Assembly: GCA_905220665.1 (NCBI GenBank)
Contig: CAJNAR010000166.1
Coordinates: 186,001 to 250,000 of the forward strand
Source of the DNA: Albugo candida
Lineage: Eukaryota; Oomycota; Peronosporomycetes; Albuginales; Albuginaceae
Reading direction: 5' to 3'
Length of the DNA: 64,000 bases
The position numbers and the translations under genes are program-made. Of the stretch, positions 1 to 11,247 are shown piece by piece. The first letter of the stretch is position 1, and every line of letters begins with the position of its first letter. A model generated the notes under the pieces. That model was not told where the DNA came from and did no database searches. It was given only the letters and a program-made list of their open reading frames with translations.

Positions 1-35
1 CACCAAAACAAGATAAAATCAACGTCAAATTACCG

Positions 36-1275
36 ATGGTGTCTAAACAATGCGCCACAAACAAGCACTCTAATCTTCAAGACGCTTCTGCTAATAACGC
101 TGACGACGAAAATATTTCCGACATACCAAACTCGGGTCCAACTCAGCAGGAAATTCCCTCTGCTGTTCTAGATGTCGACGAAAATAAGAAAAATAGTAAA
201 GAACAATCTGCGTGTAAGTCTACCGAAGACACGTGGACTCCAGTTCGAGCTCGAAACAAGCGCAATCGATCTATCGCTCGCTTTCAGAGTTTATTGAGTA
301 ATGCCCTTCCAAAATCTTTGGAAGGTTTAGCTACAAGTAATAATTTTAGTTTGCTTGGCTCCGTAGACGTCGACTTTTGAAGAAATCGACGTAACCACGA
401 AGGACGAATTTGGAAAAGATACCAGATTGTATCTTCCAAATTTGTGGTGAAAAACGATCTGGCCAATTCCAAAGAAGCGGCTCACTTTATCAAGAAAAAC
501 CACACCCGAATTGAAAAGGACGATCATCCGACTCGGGTGGCAGAAGTGATGGATTTCTTAATCCAAGGTGTAAGAACAGCTCAGTCTCCACCTCGACCGA
601 AGACTTTGTTAAAAGAGAATGTTCATGTTGCTAAAGCAAGTAGAAGAGTTGAATTCACATCCAACGGCGACAGCATTCTCAAATTTGCATTGGATCATCC
701 AATTGCACTAAATGGAGTGCTCGATCGTTGCATGAGGTCCATTGACCCATGCTTGGATCAAGTGGTGCGAATACACACACAGCCTCCGAACCAAACTCGG
801 ATACCACGTTCAGCAAATAATGGTCGAATAAAGTCGGTGGGTCCGTTCGGCTGTTCGAAAAATTATGCTCGAAACGGTAGATAACTGGTGGACCGCATCA
901 GCTAAAGTGGAGGAATGGACACGAGCAACAAACTCGCTCGCGTCATTCGAGCTAATGTTGATGTGTACGGTGCCAACCATACATCACAGCGACGACTGGA
1001 TCCAGTTCGTTACTGGTCAGCCAGTGGTGTGGATTCCAGCTCACCACTGTCGTCTTCTTCACACGAATGTGTTATTGCACATTTTTCGTTTACCGCTGGG
1101 TACACTTTGCCTGATCGAGTGGTTTGACGCGAGGTGGGAGAGTCCAATTTTTGACGACTTGGTACAGTTACAGTCATCGAACCGTTTTCTCACCGACGAA
1201 GTTTCCATTCTACAACTGAAGGAGGAAGGCGGCTTTCAAAAAATCGTCGTTGGATCCCTTTCAGTACAATACTAA
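36..1275 (+). pseudogene. LINE ORF1 relic (5' part of interrupted LINE)
   Basis: Three frame-shifted open stretches (36-380, 444-884, 865-1275) align in order with the C-terminal half of the LINE ORF1 protein encoded at 45,918-48,257. Shared landmarks are the 'SKEAAHF.KK' stretch, the 'LDHPI..NGVL' stretch, 'VWIPAHHCRLL' and the 'WF..RW' motif near the end. The element starts upstream of the window. At least two frameshifts break it, so it makes no functional protein. Its role in the intact element is presumably RNA binding, as for other LINE ORF1 proteins; no known nucleic-acid-binding motif is visible in it. Confidence 0.85.
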
Positions 1276-1329
1276 GGGAAGCTCAACGAACACTTTTTCG
1301 TGAACAAAAAAGACCATTCTTTCCGTAAA

Positions 1330-1935
1330 CACAAACGGAATCAAAAATAATGGTCACCTTGCCGTTCAATATTGCTTTTCAAGATACGCGCTTTGTTGCG
1401 TACAGGAGACTCATTTTCGTGACCGTCACCACCTGGAGACTTTTCAGTTTCACTAGGCTTCCAACAAACATCATCTTTTTGTCAGTGATTCGAATAGTCT
1501 TCACTCTCATCCCGTTCGGGAAAGAGTAAACGGGGTTATGACTATTATTCGTCACGATTTTTCCGGATCTGAATCTGCACAAGCTTTCACCGCTGTCTCC
1601 GTACCGGACCGATATTTGGTGATACTTTGAGCCCGAGTAAACATACATAACGCTTATGCTCCGGTGAACCCAGTGGAACGAGAACTATTTTTCGATCAAC
1701 TTTCAATGGTGTTCTTTGAACAACACACGACGCAAATCGTTCGTGGCGATCTGAACACAGCCTTCTGTCCAAGTTTAGATTGCTCTAGTGGTGTATATAG
1801 ACCTGAGACAAGTCTACTCTCATGTTTGGAAGAATGGATTTCCAACTTGGGTGTTCTGGATGCTTGGCGGCAACATCATCCTGAAGCACGTATCTTTAGT
1901 GGTCCCCAACCAGGAAAAAAAGCGCCTGTATTACA
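1330..1935 (+). pseudogene. LINE ORF2 endonuclease-domain relic
   Basis: Plus-strand frames match the N-terminal endonuclease domain of the LINE ORF2 at 45,928. Near 1,400 a frame reads CCVQETHFRDRHHLE, the conserved 'QE' catalytic region. Near 1,540 another reads VMTIIRHDFSGSE. At 1,664-1,951 the 'RGDLNTAF' (equivalent to FGDFNTPL) and 'VLDAWR..HPEARIFSGP' motifs follow. An internal stop after the QET region and frameshifts disable it. The match stops at about 1,935, exactly where the LTR of copia element A begins, so the LINE is cut inside its endonuclease domain. Confidence 0.85.
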
Positions 1936-2112
1936 TCCTGTAAGAATCTAAGGCTCAGCTGCAAGAGTGAGAAACTGGTTTCGACCACCTGTTTTGAGAT
2001 GAGTGTGCGGCATACCGGTAACTCAGGTAGACAAGAAGGATTGGTTAACAGACTGTTAATTTTTCTTTTAATAGACATCCTATTTTTCTCGAATCTATTC
2101 CTGTCCAACTAA
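1936..2112 (+). repeat. 5' LTR of copia element A (approximate)
   Basis: The block begins TCCTGTAAGAAT, comparable with TACTGGAAGAAT at the start of the LTR of element B, and ends CCAACTA just before a primer-binding-like GGTTATGAATCC at 2,115-2,126. In B the LTR ends TCTAACA directly before GGTTATGAGCCC. Length (about 177 bp) is close to the 195-197 bp LTRs of B. Borders are inferred by comparison, not by a second LTR copy, which has been lost. Confidence 0.55.
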
Positions 2113-2279
2113 AAGGTTATGAATCCAACGGTTACATCGTTGATGCCGATGTAAGCGGCGAGACGGATCACGAAAGGGTCAGCGGTCAAGAAAGCATAGG
2201 ATAGAGAGTCAGGGGGATGATTCGGAGACAAAGGATACGCAGGAAAAACTGCTTAAGCTTCTAACAGGCCTCACGGTAC

Positions 2280-4857
2280 GCATGAATCGTATGGGTCGTA
2301 TGGAGGCGTCGCAAGAGCGACAGCACGAGAAGGAGAAGAAAGGTCGGGGTGCAAGTATATTCGGCTCGATAATTGGGTAAGGCAGGGCCATGAGTAGGCA
2401 GGCGTTGGACTTAACGCCACCCCCGATAGCCTCTTCACAAGTTTCACCGGTTACCTATTTCGGAACAAGACAACGCGAGTATGGACAAGCCGCAGCTAGC
2501 GTCAATAGTTCACAGGACCCACATCCTGAGCTGCCTCAACAATACGTGCAGCCGCCAGCATACCATCCGGCACCGCAACAAGACCACGAACCGCCGGTTG
2601 TTGCTCAATTCACACGGGTTCTAGAAGCGCGTCAAAGGAAGCTGAGAATTCGCCTTTTAGACGGCAAAGAATTGTAACAGGGATTAGGTACAGGTTCCTA
2701 TCGTGGGGACAACGATTTGTGCGGCAGATCTCCTTCGCCAAACGTGCGAGTTGATTTCTGTGGTGCGAGGACGTAAAGGTCGACGTTTTGGGACATCAAT
2801 TACCAGGAAAGGCTGAGAGATATTACAATCGACAGGTTGACGGTTAGTGGCAGGAGGAGCCAACTTTGGAGCACGCGTTGCAGAGACTACTGCATACGTT
2901 TGTAACCAAGATAACACCGGCTCAAAGCATAAAGATTTTTATTGCATCCAAGAAAGGAAAGAGAAGCTGGACGGAACACTACCTCTACCTGATAGCTGGA
3001 GCGAACGCAAACCCAGCCGTGAGAATGTCTATGCTTTTGCGTCTGAGCCTTACGCGCACATACTCCTACGCCAGGCAGAAGAATTAGCTCATTTCGCTCA
3101 ATCTACGGAGTTAGAGACACGAGAAAGGCATCTGGGACGAGAATTGGTGAAATTCATTAAGAACGGACGGAAGGACGCGAGAACGTGTTACAAGTGTGGG
3201 AAAACTGGGCATATAAAGGCCACGAGTTCTTAAAACGGAGGACGCAGTGCAAAAAAAAGATACGGATTTCGTTCTCACAGTCAAGAATTCAACTGTTGAG
3301 GAGGGAAATCGGATTCTTGACAGTGGGTCCACTAAACACTTATTAAATGACTCAAGATTACTTGAAGACCCGGAGAAGCACAAGAGTAAATGTGTCGTCA
3401 TTGTGTGTATAGTGATGGGAGAAGCTGTAAAGGTGCAACTGAAGGACTTCTATTACGACGAAAGCTTGGAGCTTAACATCAAATCTTATGGTATGTTCGA
3501 GGCAAAAGAACACGGAATTGTATATCGAAGAAAGCACCGCGTGATAGCAAGCCTCAACGGGACGTGATGTCCAGAAGGGGTCGCTTATGCATTTTCATCG
3601 GAGATTGACTCAGTTTAATTACGACACGATCATTCGGATCGCGCAAGACCCAGCTTTACGTATATTGCTCACGGATCAGATAAAGGCAAACTGCCTCGCG
3701 TGTGCTCAAGGAAAACAAACAAAGAATGCGCTATCAAGAAAGGAAACGGGCGACAATTCTCCTATCTACATTGTCGGCGGAGCAATTTGCTCGGATCTCA
3801 AGGGACCGATGCTCCTAAGGACAGGCTGGAAAATCGGTACATGATAAACTTTGTCGGTCACCAAAACATAAACTGCAGAATATTCCTCGCGAGAAACCAG
3901 GACATCGCTGCGCAAACGTTAAACACTTCATGGCTTTTTTCGAGCGTCAGTTCAATTGCATAGCCCGCGTGCTCAGAACGGATGGTGATGTGGAGTATTG
4001 GACTCTGGATCTTTTCTGTAAGGTAACTGGAAGTGCTCGCCAAATTGGCGAAGGAAGAAATCAGGCGAGCAATAGGAAAGCATAACATATGCACCGTACC
4101 ATGATGGATATTTAAGGGAGTATGATATATGCGTGCCGCTTGCTCCTCTATTTCTGGGGAGACGCTGCGTAATACGCGTCCTACGTCCTAAATAGAAGCG
4201 CGAGCAGATTTTATATGAGGAGTAAGACACCCCTTCAGATGCTTCCGAACAGAGCACCGGACCTTGGGGATATTGTGGTGTATGTATTGGGATATACTGT
4301 TCACAGTGACGCGAAGAATAAGTCGCTAGGCGAGCGTGGGAAATCAGCGACAATTATCGGAAGAGACGATGAGACGAAAGGGTATCGAGTATATATAACC
4401 AGGAAAAATTTTGTCGTCGTCACTCAGCATGTCAGAAACGCTGAGACGCTCACGAGTGAGCAAAACGAGCAATTGCGTCGAGTGAATTTTGCTGAAGAAG
4501 ACGAGGCATCGGGGTAAGAGGGGACAGCAAAAGAACCGGTACCAAATCGCGACCCAAATTCAGAAAAGAAGACAATCTAAGGACGGAGTAGTACGTGGTC
4601 TCGAGATGAGCACCTCAGCCTTTCAAAGACACGAAAGGAAGATGTGGAACAGAAGCATCAGTACAACATGGAACATAGTGCGAGGAAGGCGATTGACGTA
4701 GTAAACAGCGTCCGTGAAGAAGATTCCAAAAGCTACGGACATGCTATGTGTAGCAGTCAACAGAACAAATGGGTTTTGGCTATAAGGGAAGAGCTCCGGG
4801 CATTGGAGGAGAATAGCGTATAAACGATAAAGGTGCCTCCCAGCGTTAGCCACGTAC
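2280..4857 (+). pseudogene. copia A gag, protease, integrase and start of RT
   Basis: The gag part (about 2,280-3,230) resembles gag of element B, for example the shared 'MEASQ' and 'S.FGS' stretches and 'VTYFGTRQ'. A zinc knuckle at 3,186-3,230 reads CYKCGKTGHIKATSS, with the last cysteine of CX2CX4HX4C replaced. The protease region has 'ILDSGST' near 3,315. GAG-pre-integrase 'LACAQGKQTKN' is at about 3,690-3,730, integrase pieces follow to about 4,500, and the RT start ends at 4,857. Multiple stops and frameshifts make it inactive. Confidence 0.85.
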
Positions 4858-5054
4858 TGTTAGACTTTACAAGGTGAGAGGATGCTGTGGAAAGCAGAAG
4901 TCTCGTTGTCCATATAGTATTATATTTTTCTACAAACAGCTTCCTTATGCTCTCTACCATCAACCAATTTATGGACAAAACGTGGCTGCACCTACCCGCC
5001 GAGAGTGGTCGGCGAACTTCTACACACTCTCACCATCTTGCATTTCTTCCAATA
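4858..5054 (-). repeat. 3' LTR of copia element B
   Basis: This 197-bp block starts TGTTAGACTTTA and ends CTTCCAATA on the plus strand. It repeats, with about one difference every eight bases by eye, at 9,393-9,847 once the SINE and its target copy are removed. RNase H coding sequence and a purine-rich tract lie directly inside it. Confidence 0.92.
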
Positions 5055-5063
5055 CTCCTCCTC
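5055..5063 (-). other. polypurine tract of copia element B
   Basis: The plus strand reads CTCCTCCTC, so the sense strand of the element has GAGGAGGAG directly adjoining the 3' LTR. This is where plus-strand DNA synthesis of an LTR retrotransposon is primed. Position and composition fit; function is inferred. Confidence 0.65.
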
Positions 5064-8000
5064 GGTCGTCGCACGCTCGCCCACATCTATGGCTACAGCA
5101 AATTGAATACTCTCGTAATTGTGCAATCCTTTGCGCCGGCAACACTTTTGTCGGTAAGTCCGCCTTCATAAGTCGTGATTCCACAAACTCTGGTTTCACG
5201 ATGTTCTTCCTCGCATAATCTCGTGTAAAATCCATGCGCACATCCACGTGCTGGACACTCGACATAATTCCTTCAGTCTCCAGCTGTCTGATAGCAGCCT
5301 GGTTGTTCATAAGCATTGACATCGGGGCCACCACTTGAAAACCCAATTTCGCGCACCAGCTCTCGCAGTCCTAGCAATTCTCGCCCAACGTGCGAGGCCG
5401 ACGCAAATTCGGCCTCCAAAGTCGAAAGCGACACTCCGGTTTTCTTTTTGCACACGCACTACACAATAGCCCCGTCCATGGTTAAAACTCCGCTTGTAAT
5501 AGACTTACGCTCCGCCTTATCAGCCGCAAATTCCGAGTCACTCCAGCTCGCCAAACTGAGTTAAGGTTCTTGGTCTCCTTTAAGTATCTGGGGGTTCTTT
5601 TTGTCAGCTTCCAGTCACTCATACAGTAGTAGGTTGGTGAGTGCACGCGTGGCCTTGTGCACTGCAAAGCTGATACCCGTACGTGAACATCTTGCAACCA
5701 AGAGTAAGCTCCCCACGAGGGACTGAAAGTCGTGGATCGTTGGTTCACCTCTTTGTCTCGGAACCGTTGTCAGCAACACAGGGCTCTTCTCCTCTTCATT
5801 AGCTTCTTCACCGATGGGCGCACGAACACCATTCGCCTCCATCAAGCCATGATTCTCAAGCATTTCTTCAATTGTCTCCTTTTGAGCCACCATGCACGTG
5901 TTTTCGTTACCTAAACTAACTCGCATCCCAGGAACTTGCGAACTTCGCCCAAATCTTTAATCGATAAACATGCCATCGCTTCGAAAAACAGCTCAACCGT
6001 CCTCGGACTGGATGCTGTGACTAGTAAGTCGTCCACGTAAACGCCGACCATGGTCACATCGTCTCCCTCGTGCTTATAGTACAAGCAAATATCGGTTTCA
6101 CAATGCGTGAATCCTGCCCCCCCAGTCTGGCGCGTAGCAGTTTGCTCCACAGACGGCCCGCCATCTTGAGGTCATAGAGAGACTTCTTCAAATGTAGTGG
6201 TCAGCTCGATTTGTCTTGTACGCCAGATTGTCGTTAAGTGCCATCTTGGATTTTCATCCCCTGCGGAATGGCCAAGTATATATCCAAACGCTCTTCTTTG
6301 TCAGCCTTCACGTACGCATTGGGAATGTCCCCGTGTCTTGCAGGTACTCCCCAATGCAACGCAAGCACAAACATCACCATGCTCAGCTTCATAACAGCAG
6401 CAAACGTAAGACCGTTATCAACGCCATATACCTGCTCATTACCACAGGCAACCAATCTCGCCTTGAACCGTTTGATAGCTTCATCAGCATCTATTTTGGT
6501 CTTGTAGATCCATTTTGTGTGTAGCACGTGGCTATTGTTTGATGGCACTACGATCAACCAAAGTCCGTTGTCTTCAAGCGCTTTTAGCTCTTCCGACATT
6601 GCAACCAGCCACTTTTCCCTCTTCTCACTCGTCATGGCTTGCCCATAATTCTTCTGGTCCGCCTCTCGCACGCTATTTATCACTTCACCGGGCTGTTCAC
6701 TTTCCTCCTGGAACCGGTATTGGGATTTTAATTAGCGGATAACCGCCATTATAGCCGATTGCTTCATCGTCCTCTGTCAGATGCACATGATGTAACTGCG
6801 CATTCTGCTCTTCTGTCAGTGTCTCCACGTTTCGAACGTGCTGCATGACGATGAAGATCTTCTCCTTTGGCATATAAACCCTGTAGCCCTTCCTTTCATC
6901 ACTCTTGACGATGATGATACCATGTTTTCCACGCTCACCCAGCGACTTGTTTCTCGCATCTATATGCACCGTGCACGGCGATCCAAAATCCACTATGTCG
7001 CTAAAGTCTGGGAGGCCCTTCGTGAGCATTTGCAACGGTGAATTTCTCCCCAAATTCGCTTTGCTTGGACTCCAGTTAAGGATATACAACGCATATCCCG
7101 CGGCATCTCCCCAAAATCTTAACGGCAATTTACAAGCGAAGAGCATACTCCGCACTATGTTGATGGTGCGGTGCATCCGCTCTGTTTCTCCTTTACTTGC
7201 TTGGTTACGTGGATCGCTCACCTGCCGCGCAATGCCAGTGTCCTTCCAGAATAGCTCGAATATCCTTTATTCTCCTCCACCGTCCGTCCGCAAAACGTTA
7301 ATCCGACAGTTAAACTGTCGCTCAAAGAAAGCCATGAAGTGCTTGGATTTCTGAGCTGCAACATCCTTGGACTTTGCCAAGAAAACGCGACAGTAATTTC
7401 TCCGATGGTCGATAAAATTGACCCTGTAACGGTTTCCCAACCTGTCCCACGGGGTCACTGTTCTCTTCAAGTCGGAGCATATGAATCCTCCAATCACATC
7501 GATTGGTGCGTTTCTTCCAGTATCCTTTCGCGACTGCGGGTTCTTGGTTTGTTTCCCTTGGCTGCAAGCCAAGCAGTTAGCGCGCAACTCATCCCTGAGC
7601 TGTATTCCTGATGCGGGTTCCTTGGTCATCTTGATGATAGTGTCGTAATTACGATGCGCAAGCTGCTTATTAAAGTACATTAGCGACCCTTTCTGCACAT
7701 CCTGACCGACGTCCTCCTTGTGTTGCGCTAGTGCTGACATCAACACGTCTCGTCCCGTCGTATTAAATTCGCATTTTTGTGCGCGCACAACCAATACGTT
7801 ATTGCGTATTTCCACGTCGAGAATAGTCGGTCCTTCGTTCAATGGGGCTACCACACGGTACCGGCCCCGGTACGATATTTCATACCATTTACCATCCAAC
7901 AATCTATACGAAATAAATGTTCCTCTCGAGGTTTTCCGCGAAGTATACATCCGTCAAGCGCACCTTGGTTCTTTTTCCCATTACCGTCGTTGTAATATTC

Positions 8001-9300
8001 ACACTTCCGCGCATCGTTATGCGCAGGTGGCCACCATCCACAGCAACGCACTCGCTGAAGTTTTTCTCAGGGTCTTCCAGCACTGAAGCGTCATTTACCA
8101 GTTTTCGACTTGATCCGCTATCGACGATCCAATATTCTTTCTTGACACTTGATCTACCTATGACCAGAACGAAGTCAATATTGTCCGTCGCTCTTAGCTA
8201 GGTGCTGCCCTCGGGGCATGCTCTCTTTAAATGTCCTGACTTTCCACATTTGTAGCACGTGCGCACACCTCGACGGTCCGTACGATTGCCTATTCGGCTT
8301 TGGTAATAAGCTCGAAGCCCATTGTAGACGGTGCTAACCCCGTCCTTTCAGATATTCTTCCCGCGCAGTTCAATCTCAGTCGACTGCGCAAAGTGCACAA
8401 GCTCTTCTACTTGCCGCCCAAATAGTCTATGCAAGTGATATTTAACCTCACCAACATCGCCACCCTCATACTATGGTCAGCGTAATTCACAATGTTGACT
8501 TGAGCTGGGTTGTCGGCACCTCCACACGCTTCACTCAACGCTACCAAGTACAGGTAATATTACTTCCAGCTTCGCTTGGAGCTCTTGGGAGCTGTGAAAA
8601 TCTTCATACTTTGTCGCAAACGTATGGCGTAGACGCATAATCACTTGCTCTAGCGTCGGTTGCTCTACCCACCACCCCTCGACCTGTTGATTGTAATATC
8701 GCTCGGCCATACCGGATAATGTTTTGATGCCCTAGTACGTCCACCTTGACGTCTTCACTGCACTGGAAGCCACTTGCTCGCTCCGCGAACATGATCTGCC
8801 TTACAAATCTGTTGCCACACTGTAGAAAACCCCTTCCGAGTCCTTAGTACAATTACTTGCCATCAAAAGGTAGTATGCCCAGTTCCTCTGTCACGTATCC
8901 GGCACGCGGTCGTATTGGAGTCCTGGCGCCATGTGTGATGGAGGCGCCGAGGGGTACATGGTTGGTGACAAGTAATGCTGCGGCAGCATTGGCTATGGCG
9001 CTTGAGCTATCTCAACGTTGGCTGCTGCACCAGCGTATCCAGGCTGTCGTGCACCAAAGTACGTTGATGGCGATACGCCGTTCGCCACACGCCTCCGTGG
9101 CGACACATTCAAGGCCTCTCTGGTCATAGCTTTTCCTGCCACGAACGTCGAACCAAAAACACTAGCCTCGTGGACCTTCAAACGCTCCTTCTCCTTTAGT
9201 CTCCCTTGGGACGCCTCCATGCGCTCCGTGAGGCCCATGTGGATATCCAGCAGCTTACTCTTCGTGTCCCTTGGTTCTTCGTCAAGCTATTCTTTCTCTT
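5064..9300 (-). pseudogene. copia B gag-pol polyprotein, frame-broken
   Basis: Reading down the minus strand: gag (about 9,240, 'VHEASVFGSTFVAGK'); an intact zinc knuckle CYKCGKSGHLKRAC near 8,220-8,265; protease 'WIVDSGSS' near 8,125; GAG-pre-integrase 'LACSQGKQTKN' and integrase (7,950-6,700) with 'RTDGGGE' and 'ERMHRTINIVRSML'. RT follows (6,683-5,911) with the catalytic 'YVDDLLVT' near 6,040, then RNase H with 'LSTLEAEFASASH' near 5,410. The longest uninterrupted piece is 227 residues (7,950-7,267). Stops (one right after the zinc knuckle) and frameshifts separate the pieces. Confidence 0.9.
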
Positions 9301-9380
9301 CCAGGGTGCCGGCCCTTTCGCGACCGGCATCTGGCGTCCGTTGCTGACATCCTTCAGCCTCAGCAATTTCTTCGCCGTTT

Positions 9381-9392
9381 GGGCTCATAACC
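9381..9392 (-). other. primer-binding site of copia element B
   Basis: The sense strand of B reads GGTTATGAGCCC immediately inside the 5' LTR. Its complement GGGCTCATAACC has the form of a tRNA-Met anticodon arm (CAT anticodon), not of a tRNA 3' end. Drosophila copia is known to prime from a cleaved initiator tRNA-Met half, so the same half-tRNA priming is inferred here. Element A carries GGTTATGAATCC at the matching place. Confidence 0.6.
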
Positions 9393-9847
9393 TGTTAGAC
9401 TTTAGATTGTCAAGGATTTCATTACACTATTTATCTGGGTTTTTTTTAACTACCTTCCTTATCCTATCATGAGTCCCTGACAGTGTGAATATCACTTAAG
9501 TCTGACTTCAAACCTAGGGAGGCAGATATTTTCCAAGCTTATTGCTTGGGTGGGCTCAAACCGCTGCCCACACTGCCGGGAATCGAACTAACGACCTCCG
9601 GCAGGGGGTCCGTGCGCTCAAGTGCTTAACCGACTGAGCTGGTTACGGACCCCCTTTATACTTTAGACGAAAGGATGCTGTGAAAAGTAGAAGTCTCGTC
9701 GTCTATCTTGTTGTATATCGTCCCACAAACAACTTCCTTATGCTCTCTACCATCAACTATTTTATGAACAAAACGTGGCTGCACCTACCCGCCGAGATTG
9801 GTCGGCCGAACTTCTACACACTCTCACCATCTTGCATTCTTCCAGTA
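9393..9847 (-). repeat. 5' LTR of copia element B, split by a SINE
   Basis: Parts 9,393-9,405 and 9,667-9,847 together match the 197-bp LTR at 4,858-5,054, from TGTTAGACTTTA to CTTCCAGTA. The middle (9,406-9,659) is a SINE, followed by a second copy of the 7-bp target. The outer end abuts the TGTAC target copy of element B. Confidence 0.92.
9406..9659 (-). mobile_element. tRNA-derived SINE inserted in copia B LTR
   Basis: A 254-bp insert flanked by perfect 7-bp duplications ACTTTAG (9,399-9,405 and 9,660-9,666). On the minus strand its 5' end carries an RNA polymerase III A box, AGCTCAGTCGGTTA, and a B box, GTTCGATTCCC, about 45 bases further on; this spacing is typical of tRNA-like promoters. 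It does not fold as a true tRNA, because the bases after the B box cannot close an acceptor stem. A roughly 150-bp body and an A-rich stretch (TTAAAAAAAACCC) follow toward the 3' end. Non-autonomous; it would need a LINE reverse transcriptase. Confidence 0.85.
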
Positions 9848-11247
9848 TGTACTACACACGAAGCGGGTTTTCAAGAGGAAGAACGACGCAGATGAAAAGA
9901 TCGAACGTTACAAAGCGATACTCGTAGCCTGCGGGAACGAGCAGCTTTTCGGGGTCGATTATTGACTTCCTTTTGCCGCCGTTACGAAGCTCAGTACCGT
10001 CAAAGTGGTACTGCTCCTTGCAAGGAAATGGGGTGTACCGGCGAGGCACGGGGACATCTAAACGCGTACGTTGTACGTAAAGGCAGACACGGAAGAGCAT
10101 TTGGAGATTTACCTGCGTATACCACAAGGTATGGAAATCCACACAGACGATATGCGAAATTTGGGTGCGGATATGGGGAGGCAAGTTGCATTGCGTTTGA
10201 AGAAGTCGCTATACGAACTTGAGCAGGCAGGAAGATTATGGAGTCAGCTACTACATGGCAAGCTGGAACATGCAGGGTTTGCACGCTGTACTACGGACAT
10301 ATCTTTGTACTACAATCGATTGGGTAGCGAGATGATCGTCGTAGGAGCTTACATCGATAATCTCATGGTTACGGAATCGCCAGTGGAAGCTTTTTTGTTA
10401 TAATAGGTATACTCCCAATAAAGGACCTCGGTAAAGTAAGGTATTTTTTGGGAATACGCGTTGAGCTAAGCGAGGGGGTGGCTACACGCTTTATCAGTAG
10501 GCGACTACTGAAGAACTCCTAGAGAAGCATGGATTGACTGAAGCGAACGGGCTACAAATTCCAGCAGGCGAGGATAGAAATGAAGATGAAGCGAGTGAGA
10601 CGAAGTATCTGGGGACGGAAGGAGTACCAGGTGATCCAAGTATCCGCGAATTTCAGTCACTTGTTGGAAGTTTGCTATGGACTTCACGCTGTACGCAGCC
10701 GGACATAAGCTTCGCCGTTCACGACGCGACGCGACAAACCCACAAGCCGACTTTAAGAATGGGTATTAGCGAAAAATGTTGCTCGCTATCTGAAAGGTAC
10801 AAAGGAATTGGAGGTGTACATGAAAATGAGTGCGTCGGACGCAGATGAGCTGTTGCTTGAGAGCTGGAGCGACGCGGATTTCGCAAACGAGAAGCAAGAT
10901 CGGAAGTCCGTTACGGTGGAGTGATTACGATGCATGGTGCCATTATACAATGGATCTGCAAGAAGCAGACTGGTTTATTCCTTTGCACCATGGAGGCTGA
11001 ATTTACTTCAGCGTCTCACGGAGTTTTATGGGCTACGTGAGCTTTTGGGGCTACGCGAGCTCGTGCGAGAGATTAAATTTATGGTCCGCGAGTCGATGAC
11101 CATGAGGATGGAAAGCCAGGTAGCCATTAAGCAGCTGGAATCCGAAGAAAGTATGATGAGCGCAAACGCGGAGACATACGAGTGAAGTTTATTTGCGATT
11201 TTGCTAAACGGGGAATTGTCACGCCATTGTACGTCGAATCACGAATG
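9848..11247 (+). pseudogene. copia A reverse transcriptase and RNase H remainder
   Basis: This continues the element A frame after element B: 'RYKAILVACGNEQ', 'VPARHGDI', 'LEIYLRIPQGMEI', 'LKKSLYELEQAGRLW', then the catalytic loop near 10,350. The loop reads YIDN where active copia RTs have YVDD, so the second catalytic aspartate is lost. RNase H (about 10,850-11,230) retains 'TMEAEFTSASH' and 'GLRELVREI'. The coding match ends at 'VESRMM' (about 11,247), where LINE sequence starts with no LTR between them. Confidence 0.85.

Larger units (their letters stand above)
4858..9847 (-). mobile_element. Ty1/copia LTR retrotransposon B, nested in A
   Basis: A complete minus-strand element bounded by two LTRs (4,858-5,054 and 9,393-9,847, the latter carrying a SINE). 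It is flanked by a 5-bp target duplication with one mismatch, CGTAC at 4,853-4,857 and TGTAC at 9,848-9,852. The target is the RT open frame of element A, and removing B plus one target copy rejoins A's frame. All copia domains are present in the usual order. Fewer stops than in A mean it is younger, but the two LTRs differ at many sites and pol is broken, so it is not autonomous now. Confidence 0.93.
1936..11247 (+). mobile_element. Ty1/copia LTR retrotransposon A, decayed, split by element B
   Basis: Gag-pol order on the plus strand is gag, zinc knuckle, protease, integrase and start of RT (to 4,857), then, after element B, the rest of RT and RNase H (9,848-11,247). This order (integrase before RT) is that of Ty1/copia. 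The coding sequence halts at the codons for 'SHV' at 4,857 and resumes with 'L.HT' after 9,852, as expected if B jumped into an intact open frame. A 5' LTR is visible (about 1,936-2,112). The 3' LTR is missing, because RNase H runs straight into LINE sequence at 11,247. Many stops and frameshifts show it is old. Confidence 0.85.

Noticed and set aside
1664..1951. Independent 95-residue gene
   Set aside because: It is the middle of the LINE endonuclease domain, recognisable by RGDLNTAF and by alignment with ORF2 at 45,500-45,300.
9570..9655. Possible functional tRNA gene on the minus strand (good A and B boxes)
   Set aside because: Bases flanking the T-arm cannot pair with the 5' end to form an acceptor stem, and the unit has a longer body and target duplications, so it is a SINE head.
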